From: Gimesia maris
GTDB taxonomy: Bacteria; Planctomycetota; Planctomycetia; Planctomycetales; Planctomycetaceae
Assembly: GCF_008298035.1 (NCBI RefSeq)
Contig: NZ_CP042910.1
Coordinates: 6,386,001 to 6,450,000 of the forward strand
Direction: 5' to 3'
DNA length: 64,000 bases
Shown piece by piece: positions 48,058-56,954 of the stretch (position 1 is the first letter of the stretch; the number at the start of each line of letters is the position of its first letter). Made by a program: the position numbers and the translations under genes. A model generated the notes under the pieces. That model saw nothing but the letters and a program-made list of their open reading frames with translations, was not told the DNA's origin and searched no databases.

Positions 48058-49242
48058 ATGTATGGATCAATCAAACAGGAACTGGAACAGACACTCTCGT
48101 CGATCCGCGAGGAAGGGCTTTATAAGTCAGAGCGGATCATCACGACACCCCAGGATGCCCATATCCGTGTCGCGGAGGGTGAGCCGGTTCTGAATATGTG
48201 TGCCAATAACTATCTGGGGCTGGCCGAACACCCGGCTGTGATCGCCGCCGCCCATGCCGGTCTGGACGAGTGGGGCTACGGTCTTTCCTCGGTCCGTTTC
48301 ATCTGTGGCACGCAGTCGATTCACAAACAGCTGGAACAGAAACTGAGCCGGTTTCTGGAGACCGAAGACACGATTCTTTACACGTCCTGTTTCGATGCTA
48401 ACGGCGGCCTGTTTGAAACGCTGTTAACGGCTGAAGATGCGATTATCTCGGATGAACTGAACCATGCCAGCATTATTGATGGCGTGCGACTGTGTAAAGC
48501 ACAGCGGTTCCGCTACAAAAACAACAACATGCAGGATCTCGAGGAACAGTTGAAAGCCGCTTCGTCGGCCCGCTATCGTCTGATTGCGACTGACGGCGTG
48601 TTCTCGATGGACGGTTACATTGCCAATCTGCCGGCCATCTGTGATCTTGCGGAAAAATACGATGCCCTGGTAATGGTGGATGACTCCCATTCGGTCGGAT
48701 TCATGGGACAGCATGGCAAAGGGACCCACGAATTTCATGACGTGATGGATCGGATTGACATCATCACAGGCACGCTGGGCAAAGCGCTCGGCGGTGCCAG
48801 CGGTGGTTACACCAGCGGACGCAAAGAGATCATTGAACTATTAAGACAGCGTTCGCGGCCTTATCTGTTTTCCAACTCCGTGGCTCCGGCAATCGTCACA
48901 GCTTCGATTGCCGCCATTGACTTGTTGACCGCTTCAACGGAACTCCGCGACAATCTGGAAACCAATACGAAACACTTCCGTGCTGGGATCTCCCAAGTCG
49001 GTTTTGATGTCCTGCCCGGCGAGCACCCCATCGTACCGATCATGCTGGGTGATGCGGCTCTCGCAGCTCGCGTGGCCGATGCGCTGCTGCAGAAAGGCAT
49101 CTATGTGATCGGGTTCTCATTCCCGGTGGTTCCCAAAGGGAAAGCCCGGATTCGAACCCAGATCTCAGCCGCCCATTCGATTGAAGACCTGGACTTTGCG
49201 ATTGAGAAATTCAGAGAAGTTAAAGCAGAACTGGGAATTTAA
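48058..49242 (+). CDS. kbl: Glycine C-acetyltransferase (2-amino-3-ketobutyrate CoA ligase)
   Basis: 394 aa PLP enzyme of the alpha-oxoamine synthase family. It splits 2-amino-3-oxobutyrate with CoA into glycine and acetyl-CoA, completing the pathway begun by tdh. [44 protein letters not shown] and the Schiff-base Lys242 in [13 protein letters not shown] are all present. Convergent with the ExbD-like gene, stops 5 nt apart, and no hairpin terminator is evident. Confidence 0.96.
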   Translation: MYGSIKQELEQTLSSIREEGLYKSERIITTPQDAHIRVAEGEPVLNMCANNYLGLAEHPAVIAAAHAGLDEWGYGLSSVRFICGTQSIHKQLEQKLSRFLETEDTILYTSCFDANGGLFETLLTAEDAIISDELNHASIIDGVRLCKAQRFRYKNNNMQDLEEQLKAASSARYRLIATDGVFSMDGYIANLPAICDLAEKYDALVMVDDSHSVGFMGQHGKGTHEFHDVMDRIDIITGTLGKALGGASGGYTSGRKEIIELLRQRSRPYLFSNSVAPAIVTASIAAIDLLTASTELRDNLETNTKHFRAGISQVGFDVLPGEHPIVPIMLGDAALAARVADALLQKGIYVIGFSFPVVPKGKARIRTQISAAHSIEDLDFAIEKFREVKAELGI

Positions 49243-49247
49243 TTTCG

Positions 49248-50132
49248 TCAGTTCGACTCGCTTTTGACAGCACTGCGCTCTGGAGCAAAGCCCATCACCG
49301 CGTATTCATAGCGGGTCCGGCCGCTGCTGTCGGTTCGCATGCGTTCGGCGACCAGAGGCAGACCTTGCGTTGCAGCAAACCGCACGGAGGCGCGGGCGTC
49401 GCCGTATGAGAAGAGGATGATCACCAGGCTCTTGGGCTGGGGCACCGTTTTGTAGACAGCGTAAAAGCGGTCGACAAATTCCTGGGGAGAATCCGCCCGA
49501 AATTCGGTGGACTGATCGCCGATCTTCAGGCGAAAAACACCGTTCTCTGTCAGATAGAGCTCCCAGATATCACTGCGTTTGGTCAATTCATCGTACGTCA
49601 GGAAATGCTTGACCACGTCGATGGCTTTGCCGCCCGCCAGTTCCTGCAGTTGTTTTTTGATGCGCTCGATTTCCGCTTTCGTCTGTTCGGAATCGGGATC
49701 TGGTTTGGCCTTTAAGAGGGGGTCCAGCAGTGCATCGGGTAGTTGAAACAGTTGCTGCACCATTTCGCCGACGAGATCACGTTGCTCCCGCGTCTGCTCC
49801 AGTTGTTCGTTGAGTTCCCGGCTCTGCTTCTCTGCCAGTTGTTGACTGACACGCGCCTGGTCCTGCATCTTAATAGCGTTCTGTTCCGCCTGCACCGCAT
49901 CGATGACGGCCTGCTGCTTTGATCGTTTCAATTCGGCGATTTCATTCTGTGCGATTCGTTGTTCTTCTCTGAGCGCTTTCGCGGTCTGTTCGGCCTGCGT
50001 CACCTGCTGCTGAGAACGCTGCTCAATGCGCGCCGTCGTTTCCTGGGTGTCCATGAACTGCGCAAAGATCACGATCAGGAGCAGGTCCAGCAGGGGAGTC
50101 AGTTGAAATGTCAGGCGGCGACGGCTGATCAT
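49248..50132 (-). CDS. ExbD/TolR-like protein with long coiled coil
   Basis: 294 aa. The N-terminus LTFQLTPLLDLLLIVIFAQF has the ExbD/TolR membrane helix with the proton-carrying Asp (residue 16). A Gln/Glu-rich coiled coil of about 120 residues follows (35-155), where ordinary ExbD has only a short linker. The C-terminal domain (about 170-285) reads DIWELYLTENGVFRLKIGDQ and SLVIILFSYGDARAS; it is not an OmpA peptidoglycan-binding domain. The start overlaps the ExbB-like stop by four bases (ATGA), so the two subunits are coupled. Confidence 0.75.
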   Translation of the reverse strand: MISRRRLTFQLTPLLDLLLIVIFAQFMDTQETTARIEQRSQQQVTQAEQTAKALREEQRIAQNEIAELKRSKQQAVIDAVQAEQNAIKMQDQARVSQQLAEKQSRELNEQLEQTREQRDLVGEMVQQLFQLPDALLDPLLKAKPDPDSEQTKAEIERIKKQLQELAGGKAIDVVKHFLTYDELTKRSDIWELYLTENGVFRLKIGDQSTEFRADSPQEFVDRFYAVYKTVPQPKSLVIILFSYGDARASVRFAATQGLPLVAERMRTDSSGRTRYEYAVMGFAPERSAVKSESN

Positions 50133-50785
50133 GCAGGTGTCTCGCCTCCCCCGGCCAGCACGAGCTCGCGTTTGGCGCGGACGACGGTATCGCGGACATG
50201 CTGGCGATTTTCCACCAGTCCCAGGAAGGACATCTCCAGAACACTGTTGACAAACATCAGCAGGATGGCGGCAGCCAGGCCCGCAAACGTCGACCAGATG
50301 GCATCGCCGAAATGACTGACTATCGAACTGATGGCGTTGGTCGTTTCAGTTCCCGCGTTGGCCTGCAGCGCGGCTCCCATCGCAAGAATCGTGCCCAGCA
50401 CGCCTGCCAGGGGATAGGCTTCGATCATGGTGCGGCAGATGTTGTAGCAGGTCTCGAAAAAATGCGAGTCGAGGTAGCGGCGTTTTTCATCCAGAATGTG
50501 CACCCGTTCGGAAAGCGCTTTGCGGTCGGCGGGATTGGCTTGCGGATCAAGTGTTTCATTCACGTCAGCCAGGAACGCTTCGATCTGATCGGACAGGTGG
50601 CCCGTCGAATCGAGCAGACTGCGGTGCTTCAGACCACGGGTGAAATCGTCCAGCGAAGAAGCGATGCCCCGCAGGTCGCGTCGGGACCAGACCCAGAGCA
50701 CAAAGAAAAAAAACAGGTGGGCTCCACAGGCCAGGGTAATGACCATGGTGGAGAGCCCGGAGAGCTGGCTTAAATACTGCGACAT
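50129..50785 (-). CDS. MotA/TolQ/ExbB-like proton channel subunit
   Basis: 218 aa from ATG 50785 with GGGTGG upstream (GTG 50794 lacks a site). Membrane helices near 13-35, 122-142 and 158-182. The conserved core AYPLAGVLGTILAMGAALQA, then FGDAIWSTFAGLAAAILLMFVNS, is the ExbB/TolQ channel signature. The cytoplasmic loop between helices 1 and 2 is about 85 residues. Forms a two-gene unit with the ExbD-like gene. There is no TonB, Tol or flagellar gene nearby, so the driven process is unknown. Confidence 0.82.
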   Translation of the reverse strand: MSQYLSQLSGLSTMVITLACGAHLFFFFVLWVWSRRDLRGIASSLDDFTRGLKHRSLLDSTGHLSDQIEAFLADVNETLDPQANPADRKALSERVHILDEKRRYLDSHFFETCYNICRTMIEAYPLAGVLGTILAMGAALQANAGTETTNAISSIVSHFGDAIWSTFAGLAAAILLMFVNSVLEMSFLGLVENRQHVRDTVVRAKRELVLAGGGETPA

Positions 50786-50964
50786 CAATTCCACCCGTTA
50801 TAGTAAGTGTTTCTGCTTTCCACTGTTTCAGGGAATGTATCTGCTTCTGCATGATTGAAACGGTTTCTTTTATAGAATCGATCATCAATGCCTCTGCACC
50901 TTGAAGATTCCTGAAGATATTGTCTCGCACCGCTGCAGTTCTTCCAGTCACAACGAATATAACG

Positions 50965-51005
50965 AAAAAGGATGCAGTCCTCACGCGGAAGACTGCATCC
51001 CTTTT
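50965..51005 (-). terminator. Rho-independent terminator of apgM
   Basis: 15-bp stem (50965-50979 with 50991-51005, one wobble), 11-base loop, T-run on the minus strand. It lies 26 nt downstream of the apgM stop. Confidence 0.82.
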
Positions 51006-51031
51006 TAGTTTAACGCTGATTCATTCTCAAA

Positions 51032-52240
51032 TCAGGCACCATATTTTTCCAGTCGACCGGCGTGCGCCATGGCCAGCCACATCAGATATTTGGCTTCAAA
51101 CTGGCCCAGTCCGCCTTGAATGCACTCCGATTCACCGAAGCTCTGGCAGCCGTCAAAGCGGGCATTTTCCGCAGACAGCAGGACGGGCACGGGATGCCAG
51201 CTATGCGACTTCATTTTGGCAGGCGTACTGTGATCGCCAGTGACGATGAGCACGTCTGGGTTAAGTGCCGTGATACGGGGAATGCAGGTATCGACATCTT
51301 CCGTCCGGGCGACTTTCGCATCGAAGTTTCCATCTTCCCCTGTGGAGTCGGTGTATTTGTAATGCACGAAAAAGAAATCATAGTCATCCCAGATTTTTTC
51401 CAGGCAGTCCATCTGTGACTCCAGTGTCTGACCGGCGTCTTTGACGTCCATACTAACCAGTCGGGCCAGTCCCCGGTACATTGGATAGACGGCAACCGCA
51501 GCAGCGCGGGTGCCATAGACTTCTTCGAAGGTCGGAATCTCGGGCATCTTGGCAATGCCCCGCATGGTAAGCAGGTTTGCGGGATGATCATCTTTGAGAA
51601 TCTCGCCGGCCTGCTTGAGGAACTCTTTACAGAGGACAGCGGTTTTCGCAGAAGCTTCGTTCTGCCCGACTGGTTCCAGCGGAGGAACGCCGGTTTTCTG
51701 AGGGTCGGTATCGTTGATGTCACCGCCCAGCCCTTTGGCCCGCAGGACGATCACCAGGCGATATTCTTTGACGTGTCGTACAAATACTTCGACACCGGGA
51801 ATTTCGATTTTGTCGAGTTTCTTGCAGAGTTCAGCGCCGACTTCGCTGGGAATGCGCCCGGCGCGACGGTCAGTAATCTTGCCGTCATCGTCGAGCGTAC
51901 AGAAGTTACCACGAATGGCGACGTCATCGGGACCGAGTTCGAAATCGATGCCCAGCGCTTCGAGTACTCCTCGACCGATGTTGAATTCGAGGGGATCATA
52001 ACCGAACAGACCCAGGTGACCGGGCCCGCTGCCGGGAGTGATGCCGGGAATCACGGGAATGCTGCGTCCCAGGGTTCCTTTTTTCGCGAGGGCATCCAGG
52101 TTGGGAGTGTTCGCGGTTTCCAGTTCGGTTTTTCCGCCCGGCTCCAGGGGCAGCCCCCCCAGTCCATCCGAGACGAGGAGTACGATTTTGGAATCATTCT
52201 TCTTTTGCAGTTTTTTCATTAACGCGTGCAGGTCTGCCAT
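51032..52240 (-). CDS. apgM: 2,3-bisphosphoglycerate-independent phosphoglycerate mutase, archaeal type
   Basis: 402 aa, usual for the ApgM family. Metal-binding and catalytic blocks: KIVLLVSDGLGGLP (first Asp), NTPNLDALAKKGTLG, GSGPGHLGLFGYDP with the phospho-acceptor Ser, AIRGNFCTLD, DTDPQKTGVPP, FFFVHYKYTDSTGEDGNF, IVTGDHSTP and HSWHPVPVLL. Interconverts 2- and 3-phosphoglycerate in glycolysis. Monocistronic with a clear terminator. Confidence 0.95.
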   Translation of the reverse strand: MADLHALMKKLQKKNDSKIVLLVSDGLGGLPLEPGGKTELETANTPNLDALAKKGTLGRSIPVIPGITPGSGPGHLGLFGYDPLEFNIGRGVLEALGIDFELGPDDVAIRGNFCTLDDDGKITDRRAGRIPSEVGAELCKKLDKIEIPGVEVFVRHVKEYRLVIVLRAKGLGGDINDTDPQKTGVPPLEPVGQNEASAKTAVLCKEFLKQAGEILKDDHPANLLTMRGIAKMPEIPTFEEVYGTRAAAVAVYPMYRGLARLVSMDVKDAGQTLESQMDCLEKIWDDYDFFFVHYKYTDSTGEDGNFDAKVARTEDVDTCIPRITALNPDVLIVTGDHSTPAKMKSHSWHPVPVLLSAENARFDGCQSFGESECIQGGLGQFEAKYLMWLAMAHAGRLEKYGA

Positions 52241-52361
52241 CGAAATCTCAATACCTTATGATTGAACGTTTATAAATTCAGTGGTCCGCAAGTGGGAACC
52301 AGTACTGTCAGCGGGAGGCTAGATCGCATCACAATTAACCTTAGCGCCTGTCGATCTAATC

Positions 52362-52410
52362 TACTCGGTCCAAATGGACCTGGAGACGCTGCAGTAAAAC
52401 TGGACACAGT
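52362..52410 (-). repeat. Dispersed 3'-UTR repeat, copy C
   Basis: 49 bases on the minus strand, starting 50 nt after the stop of the glycosyltransferase gene (52461) and in the same orientation as that gene. It matches copy B at 40 of 49 positions without gaps and copy A over the 22-base 5' part almost perfectly. The sequence beyond it on either side is not shared. Confidence 0.65.
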
Positions 52411-52460
52411 CTATACAATACAGAATTCTACGCCCGTTGTTAAGCAGAACGCAGTGACAA

Positions 52461-53810
52461 TCAGGGATCGGGCGTCAATTGTGGAATGTTCTGCCTTAAA
52501 CCCGCGGCATCGACCCATTTCTGAAAGAAGCTCAGGCTTTCGGTCGCCATCAGTTCCGCATTATAGAACTGACGAACACGTTCATAACCCTGCCGGGCCA
52601 GTTGGAGACGGTATTCCTGATCCTGGTACAGTCGTTCCCAGGCATCCGCGAGCGCCTGCGGATCTCCGGGGGGAACCAGCAGTCCGCCGGCGGTCTGTTC
52701 GATCAGTTCCGGGAACGCGCCATGGGCGGGCTGCACGACGGGCACGCCGTTCGCTAATGCTTCCAGAACAAACAGTCCCTTGGGTTCATGATAGTCGGTC
52801 GGCACAGAGAGTACTGACAGACTCTTATAGAAGGCGATTTTTTCTTCGCGCGTCGCGGGACTGCCCCAGTATTTGTATGACTCATTGAGGGCGTTTAGAT
52901 TTTTAGTGGTCTCTTGAAAGTACTCTTCGCTCTCCTTACCCAGGAAACCGCCAACACACAGGCGGCTGTCAGGATGGGCTTTGTGAAAAATCTCAAATGC
53001 CTGGACGACATTATGGAGCCCCTTTTCTTTACAGATCCGGGCGAAAAAGCCGATGGTAAAGGGCTCACCGCTGCGATCGTCGGGGGTGCCATCGTGGCCT
53101 TCGAGATTGATTCCCAGCAGCACTTTATGAAAGTGTTCGACAGGCATATCCAAATAGCCGGACATGAATTCGCGATAGTAGTCGCTGTGAACCAGCACGC
53201 CATCGACCTGCTGCACGTTGTTGCGAATCAGTTCCAGCGAACGGCTGCGATAAGGCTCGCCCAGTTCTTCCAGGAAGACGTCATCCCCCTGCAGAATACA
53301 GAACAGGGGACCTTGATAATGTTCTTTGATTTTTTTGATGGTACCGGAGAGTAATGCATTACTCAGGCAGATCACGTCGGGTTTGAGCTGGGATCCCAGG
53401 AACTGCGCCAGTTCTTCAATCTCCCTGCCTTCGGCTCCCTGATCTCCTTCCAGCAGCGTGACGGTCAGCGCTCCCAGTTCGTGAGCATCATTACTGACAC
53501 CAAACTTTGTGGCCAGATTGATAATCCAGGGCGCATTGAGCCAGTGCTTCATGAAACCGGGCAGTTTACGCCAGAGCTTCGAGCGATAATTCAGATAGAC
53601 ATTGATCCCCCCCAGGAAAACGGGAGAGCCTGTCATATTTTCTTCGTCCACACGAATCGGGGTATATGTGGGGACCAGCGTAGCTTCCGCGCCCTGCAGC
53701 ATCATGGCCCGGGTCCAGGTGTTGTCGTGCATACAGGCACCACAGAACATCCCGGCGCCTCCCGAGGTGATGATGGCCACATGTAATTTTTGGGATGATG
53801 GTTCTGACAT
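52461..53810 (-). CDS. GT4-type glycosyltransferase
   Basis: 449 aa from ATG 53810. GT-B fold: N-terminal HVAIITSGGAGMFCGACMHDN (acceptor-side glycine-rich loop), interdomain VHSDYYREFM, donor domain opening FTIGFFARICKEKGLHNVVQ, and the E-x7-E region LEALANGVPVVQPAHGAFPE followed by GGLLVPPGDPQALADAW. This is the GT4 (glycogen synthase / sucrose synthase-like) layout. Donor and acceptor unknown. It follows the amidotransferase gene by 34 nt, presumably in one operon. Confidence 0.9.
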   Translation of the reverse strand: MSEPSSQKLHVAIITSGGAGMFCGACMHDNTWTRAMMLQGAEATLVPTYTPIRVDEENMTGSPVFLGGINVYLNYRSKLWRKLPGFMKHWLNAPWIINLATKFGVSNDAHELGALTVTLLEGDQGAEGREIEELAQFLGSQLKPDVICLSNALLSGTIKKIKEHYQGPLFCILQGDDVFLEELGEPYRSRSLELIRNNVQQVDGVLVHSDYYREFMSGYLDMPVEHFHKVLLGINLEGHDGTPDDRSGEPFTIGFFARICKEKGLHNVVQAFEIFHKAHPDSRLCVGGFLGKESEEYFQETTKNLNALNESYKYWGSPATREEKIAFYKSLSVLSVPTDYHEPKGLFVLEALANGVPVVQPAHGAFPELIEQTAGGLLVPPGDPQALADAWERLYQDQEYRLQLARQGYERVRQFYNAELMATESLSFFQKWVDAAGLRQNIPQLTPDP

Positions 53811-53844
53811 AAACTCTCTGCCTGGCGGTGAGCGTAAGATCGCT

Positions 53845-54588
53845 TCAGGTTTGATCCAGATGGAGTGGTGCAATCTGTTGCACAAATCGTTTTAACAGAG
53901 CGGCGGCTTCAGGTGTATCATGAATGGAATGTCGAAAGTCATCCAGCGACAGGCCCGCGATTTTTTCGACATACTTGGGATACGTCTGCAATCGCCCGAG
54001 AAACGACTTACGATTGAGTTCCGGATGAAACTGCGTGCAGTAAATGGGACGATCCAGAAATCGGTAAGCCTGGTTCTGCACCCGTTCTGTCGAGGCCAGC
54101 AGTTCGGTCCCCGGAGGCAGTTCAATCACTGTATCTTCGTGTCCCATCAGACCTTGAAGAACAGGTCCTGAAGGACCAAACACCGGATCGGCTGTACCGG
54201 CGGCCGTCAGCCTGACATGATGCACGCCAAGTTCTGCTTTTTCAATATCGTGAACCACACGCCCTCCCAGCGCCCGGGCAACTGCCTGGAATCCCCAGCA
54301 GGATGCAAATGTCGGCTTGCGGGAATCGTGAACCAGTCGCAGACTGTCCAGAGCCACTTCCAGCCAGTCCCCTTCACCGGCAGCAGAGTAGTCTCCACTA
54401 CCTCCAATCAGTACGACATCAGTCTCTATCAGATCATGTTCCTGCAGCGGTCCCCCCAGCAGATCGAATACCTCAATCTGGCTGATGTCTGATTCCAGAA
54501 TCTCCGCAAAACAGGCAACTTCCTGCTTTAACATCGGATCGTCGGCGTTACGCACCTGCAGCAATAAATAACGTAGTGGTTCTAACAT
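53845..54588 (-). CDS. Class I glutamine amidotransferase-like protein
   Basis: 247 aa from ATG 54588, where the family usually begins (LRYLLLQVRN); the frame is open to 54669. The triad is visible: Cys in ASCWGFQ, His and Glu in TQFHPEL. The Gly loop LIGGSGDYSA and HEDTVIELPPG also fit the GMP-synthase-like free-standing glutaminases, many of which act on gamma-glutamyl compounds. Its partner is the downstream glycosyltransferase. Substrate not assigned. Confidence 0.88.
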   Translation of the reverse strand: MLEPLRYLLLQVRNADDPMLKQEVACFAEILESDISQIEVFDLLGGPLQEHDLIETDVVLIGGSGDYSAAGEGDWLEVALDSLRLVHDSRKPTFASCWGFQAVARALGGRVVHDIEKAELGVHHVRLTAAGTADPVFGPSGPVLQGLMGHEDTVIELPPGTELLASTERVQNQAYRFLDRPIYCTQFHPELNRKSFLGRLQTYPKYVEKIAGLSLDDFRHSIHDTPEAAALLKRFVQQIAPLHLDQT

Positions 54589-54926
54589 CAAAGTCCGATC
54601 AATTATGATTCGATGAACCCGAAACCCCTGGTGCTCATAACGCCAGTAACAGCAGAGATCCAAATTCATGTTCGTATTGTAGTGCGATTCTCGCGAGATC
54701 AGGCCTGAAATTCAAAACTTCCCGGGTATGCATCGAGTTCCACAAACCAGATCCGGCATCATTTCCAGTTGGTTTATATTACATTTTCCCAGGAGAAATT
54801 CCTATCAAGGCAGTCAGTTTTCACCGAGGGTGACAGTCTGTCGGTGACATACCGATGCGGTTGTGCAGACAACCGGACAATAATCAGAAAATTTCCCAAA
54901 GATTTCATTTAGTATTTATATTTGAC

Positions 54927-54955
54927 TTGACAATTTTGATCCATCAAAAGATAGT
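54927..54955 (+). promoter_or_regulatory. Sigma-70-type promoter of the orphan unit
   Basis: TTGACA (54927-54932), 17-base spacer, GATAGT (54950-54955). The -35 is perfect and the -10 matches TATAAT at four of six positions. Start of transcription expected near 54962. Confidence 0.5.
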
Positions 54956-54961
54956 AGACCC

Positions 54962-55083
54962 ATCAACAAAATTTGTTTTTATCTCATGCGTTATCTCCTG
55001 AGAGGATTATCTGTTTCCTTTTTTTAACCTCTTCAATGCATGATTATTCACGCCAGTCAACTCGTCTTGACTGGCGTTTTTTT
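54962..55083 (+). ncRNA. Candidate small RNA
   Basis: About 122 nt between a promoter with perfect TTGACA and a 10-bp hairpin followed by seven T. No ribosome site plus ATG frame of substance is seen inside. The next gene begins 77 nt after the terminator, so the alternative is an attenuated leader of that gene. Supported by sequence signals only. Confidence 0.4.
55051..55083 (+). terminator. Rho-independent terminator without an upstream gene
   Basis: CGCCAGTCAA (55051-55060), six-base loop, TTGACTGGCG (55067-55076), then a T-run to 55083. No plus-strand gene lies upstream within 10 kb apart from the candidate RNA. Confidence 0.85.
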
Positions 55084-55160
55084 GTATCTGCTGTGTTTCT
55101 TTCGGGTATAATGACAGGTAACGGGTCTGGACCAATGCCTCTCACTCGAAGGAACAAGTC

Positions 55161-55718
55161 ATGCAAAAGTTACCCTTACTCAAATCGCTGATGTTCCTGG
55201 GCCTGATCTCATGCACGTTGCCCGCTTCAGCAGAGCCGGACGCAGATGCAAAGCCACAGGAATTGAAATCGATTTCCCTGGGTCAGATCACCCCACTGTA
55301 TCGCAGCAAGCTGGTCTACCTCGCAGGCCAGCCAACCAAAGAAGATTTTCGGCTGATTCAGAAGGATGGCGTCAAAACGGTCGTCAATTTGCGTACCGAA
55401 AAAGAACTGGACTGGGATGAAGGGGGGTTTGTCCGGATGCTGGAACTGGATTATGTGGCGATCCCGTTTCTGACTCCCGACACCTTAACCCCGGCGGTCT
55501 TTGATCAGTGTCGCAGCGTCCTGAACGATCAGGCCCGACACCCGCTGATTCTGCATTCTGCTTCCGCCAACAGAGTAGGAGCCATCTGGCTCGTGCATCG
55601 CGTGCTGGACGACGACCTCGACTATGATGCGGCGTTAAAAGAAGCCCAACAGGTGGGCCTGAAAACACCCGGTTATATCGAAAAAGCAAAAGCGTATATC
55701 ACCGAACAGAAGAAGTAG
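55161..55718 (+). CDS. Secreted DUF442/beta-lactamase-hydrolase-like pseudophosphatase
   Basis: 185 aa with a signal peptide (cleavage near PASAEP). The fold of DUF442 proteins (a tyrosine-phosphatase relative) is seen: VYLAGQPTKEDFRLIQKDG, KTVVNLRTEKE, VAIPFLTPDTL, ILHSASANRVGAIW. In the P-loop the catalytic Cys is Ser133 (HSASANR in place of HCxxGxR), so phosphatase or sulfur-transfer chemistry is unlikely, though Arg138 is kept for anion binding. A related protein with an intact Cys is encoded at 61893. Confidence 0.82.
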   Translation: MQKLPLLKSLMFLGLISCTLPASAEPDADAKPQELKSISLGQITPLYRSKLVYLAGQPTKEDFRLIQKDGVKTVVNLRTEKELDWDEGGFVRMLELDYVAIPFLTPDTLTPAVFDQCRSVLNDQARHPLILHSASANRVGAIWLVHRVLDDDLDYDAALKEAQQVGLKTPGYIEKAKAYITEQKK

Positions 55719-55729
55719 CCATTCTGTTG

Positions 55730-56074
55730 TCAGGTACGCGATACTGCTTTTTTGAGGATGTCGACTCCTTCGTCAACCGTGCGAAAATGGAATTCCTCTT
55801 CTCGCGCATCTTCGATGGGAGCGTAAAGAGTATAGACCAGACCAGTTGCTTCAATGTTCGCATAGACTTCAGCCAGTCGAGTCTGTTTATGAAATACATT
55901 GACCTTCAGGTATCCCGGTTCGATCAGATCCAGTTCAACCGAGAAGTCTGAACTGAGATCAAGCACTGCTTGAGAAATTTTCCGTAAAGCCTGTAATTCC
56001 AATGTGGCCTGGAGTTCAATGTCGTGGTGCCAACTCGGAGGAATCTGCCAGGTATCGGGGTTAGTATTTTTCAT
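55730..56074 (-). CDS. Hypothetical protein
   Basis: 114 aa from ATG 56074; the frame runs up to 56248 inside the next gene but the upstream part reads unlike protein. Predicted soluble, with a helix (LELQALRKISQAVLDLSSD) and a strand-rich middle (SVELDLIEPGYLKVNVFH, LVYTLYAP) ending in a helix. Last of four close genes on this strand. Family unknown; the style recalls small immunity-type proteins. Confidence 0.6.
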   Translation of the reverse strand: MKNTNPDTWQIPPSWHHDIELQATLELQALRKISQAVLDLSSDFSVELDLIEPGYLKVNVFHKQTRLAEVYANIEATGLVYTLYAPIEDAREEEFHFRTVDEGVDILKKAVSRT

Positions 56075-56088
56075 CGGAGGTTCTTCAT

Positions 56089-56925
56089 TCAGGTTCGATC
56101 TGGTTGAAACAGCAGGACTTCGCAAACAGTGCGAGGCGAAACAGTGCTTGCCCTCTGAGTTGGCAGCGACTCGACCACGGGTAATCCGGATGCGTCCCTG
56201 CTGCAATGCGTTGATTCCAGCCAAAGCCGGGTTAACAATTCGAGCCACTGGTGGGGAAACTGCTCGGACAAACGTTTACAGAGATGATCAATTTGAGACT
56301 GCGATTGAAAATCAGAATGCAACTCATGGCTCTGCCTGATCCGCTTCTTCAATGCCAAGTCAAGATAGAACGAGACGAAATGGATCGTGATCAGAATCCA
56401 GGCGGGCCAGTCTGCTGAATCACTATATGTTCGTTCTAACTGCTGCAGACAGGAAGTTAATTCCGCTCTCCATTCTTTCAATCCATCGGGATTATTTGAA
56501 ACATGCAGTGGACAGCCATCACCCAAAGCCAGATCAAACAGTCTTTTCTGCTCCCCCGTGAAAGCTTCGAACTCGATAAAACAACGGTGCTCAAGAAGCG
56601 TGTTCCAGAACAGAATTTCCGTCGTGCGACTGATCTCCCCCAGTTCCTGCTGAGTTTGCAGTGAGCGACAATTTCCCGCAGCGATCCAGACCTCATAACG
56701 GAGTGGAAGATAGCAGGAAGCAAAATGTAGTGATAAAAACAGACGCTTCGGCCAGGTATTGCTCACGAAAAGACAACTCTCAGCAGCAGTCAGAAGTTGA
56801 AAGTAGCGTTCCGACCATCCAGCAGGAAGTTGCCCCTTTTCCATCAGTGAAGTGACGGGCTCGCGTGTTCCCCAAACCAGTGTTTCCAGAGAATCATTGA
56901 GCTGAACCAGCTTTTTTAAAACCAT
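56089..56925 (-). CDS. Hypothetical protein
   Basis: 278 aa from ATG 56925 with GGAG 8 nt upstream (a GTG at 56931 is too close to that site). No signal peptide; rich in Leu, Trp and Cys and probably all-helical (WPAWILITIHFVSFYLDLAL may be a buried helix or a membrane segment). Family not recognised. Gene three of the four-gene cluster, 15 nt before the 114-aa gene. Confidence 0.6.
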   Translation of the reverse strand: MVLKKLVQLNDSLETLVWGTREPVTSLMEKGQLPAGWSERYFQLLTAAESCLFVSNTWPKRLFLSLHFASCYLPLRYEVWIAAGNCRSLQTQQELGEISRTTEILFWNTLLEHRCFIEFEAFTGEQKRLFDLALGDGCPLHVSNNPDGLKEWRAELTSCLQQLERTYSDSADWPAWILITIHFVSFYLDLALKKRIRQSHELHSDFQSQSQIDHLCKRLSEQFPHQWLELLTRLWLESTHCSRDASGLPVVESLPTQRASTVSPRTVCEVLLFQPDRT

Positions 56926-56954
56926 CCACACTCCGATTTCTGTTTGTGTTGTGA

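Larger units (their letters stand above)
54589..55160. other. Long intergenic region containing an orphan transcription unit
   Basis: 572 bases between the amidotransferase gene and the DUF442-like gene. The left part shows nothing clear. The right part holds a TTGACA-containing promoter, about 90 bases without a convincing frame, and a strong hairpin terminator; these are listed separately. Confidence 0.5.

Noticed and set aside
49248-50785. Zorya-type defence (ZorA/ZorB) interpretation of the ExbB/ExbD-like pair
   Set aside because: No OmpA-like peptidoglycan-binding domain, no long ZorA tail, and no ZorC/D/E-type genes nearby.
52262-52888. 208-aa plus-strand frame
   Set aside because: Overlaps the glycosyltransferase gene in antisense and includes a dispersed repeat; composition is not protein-like.
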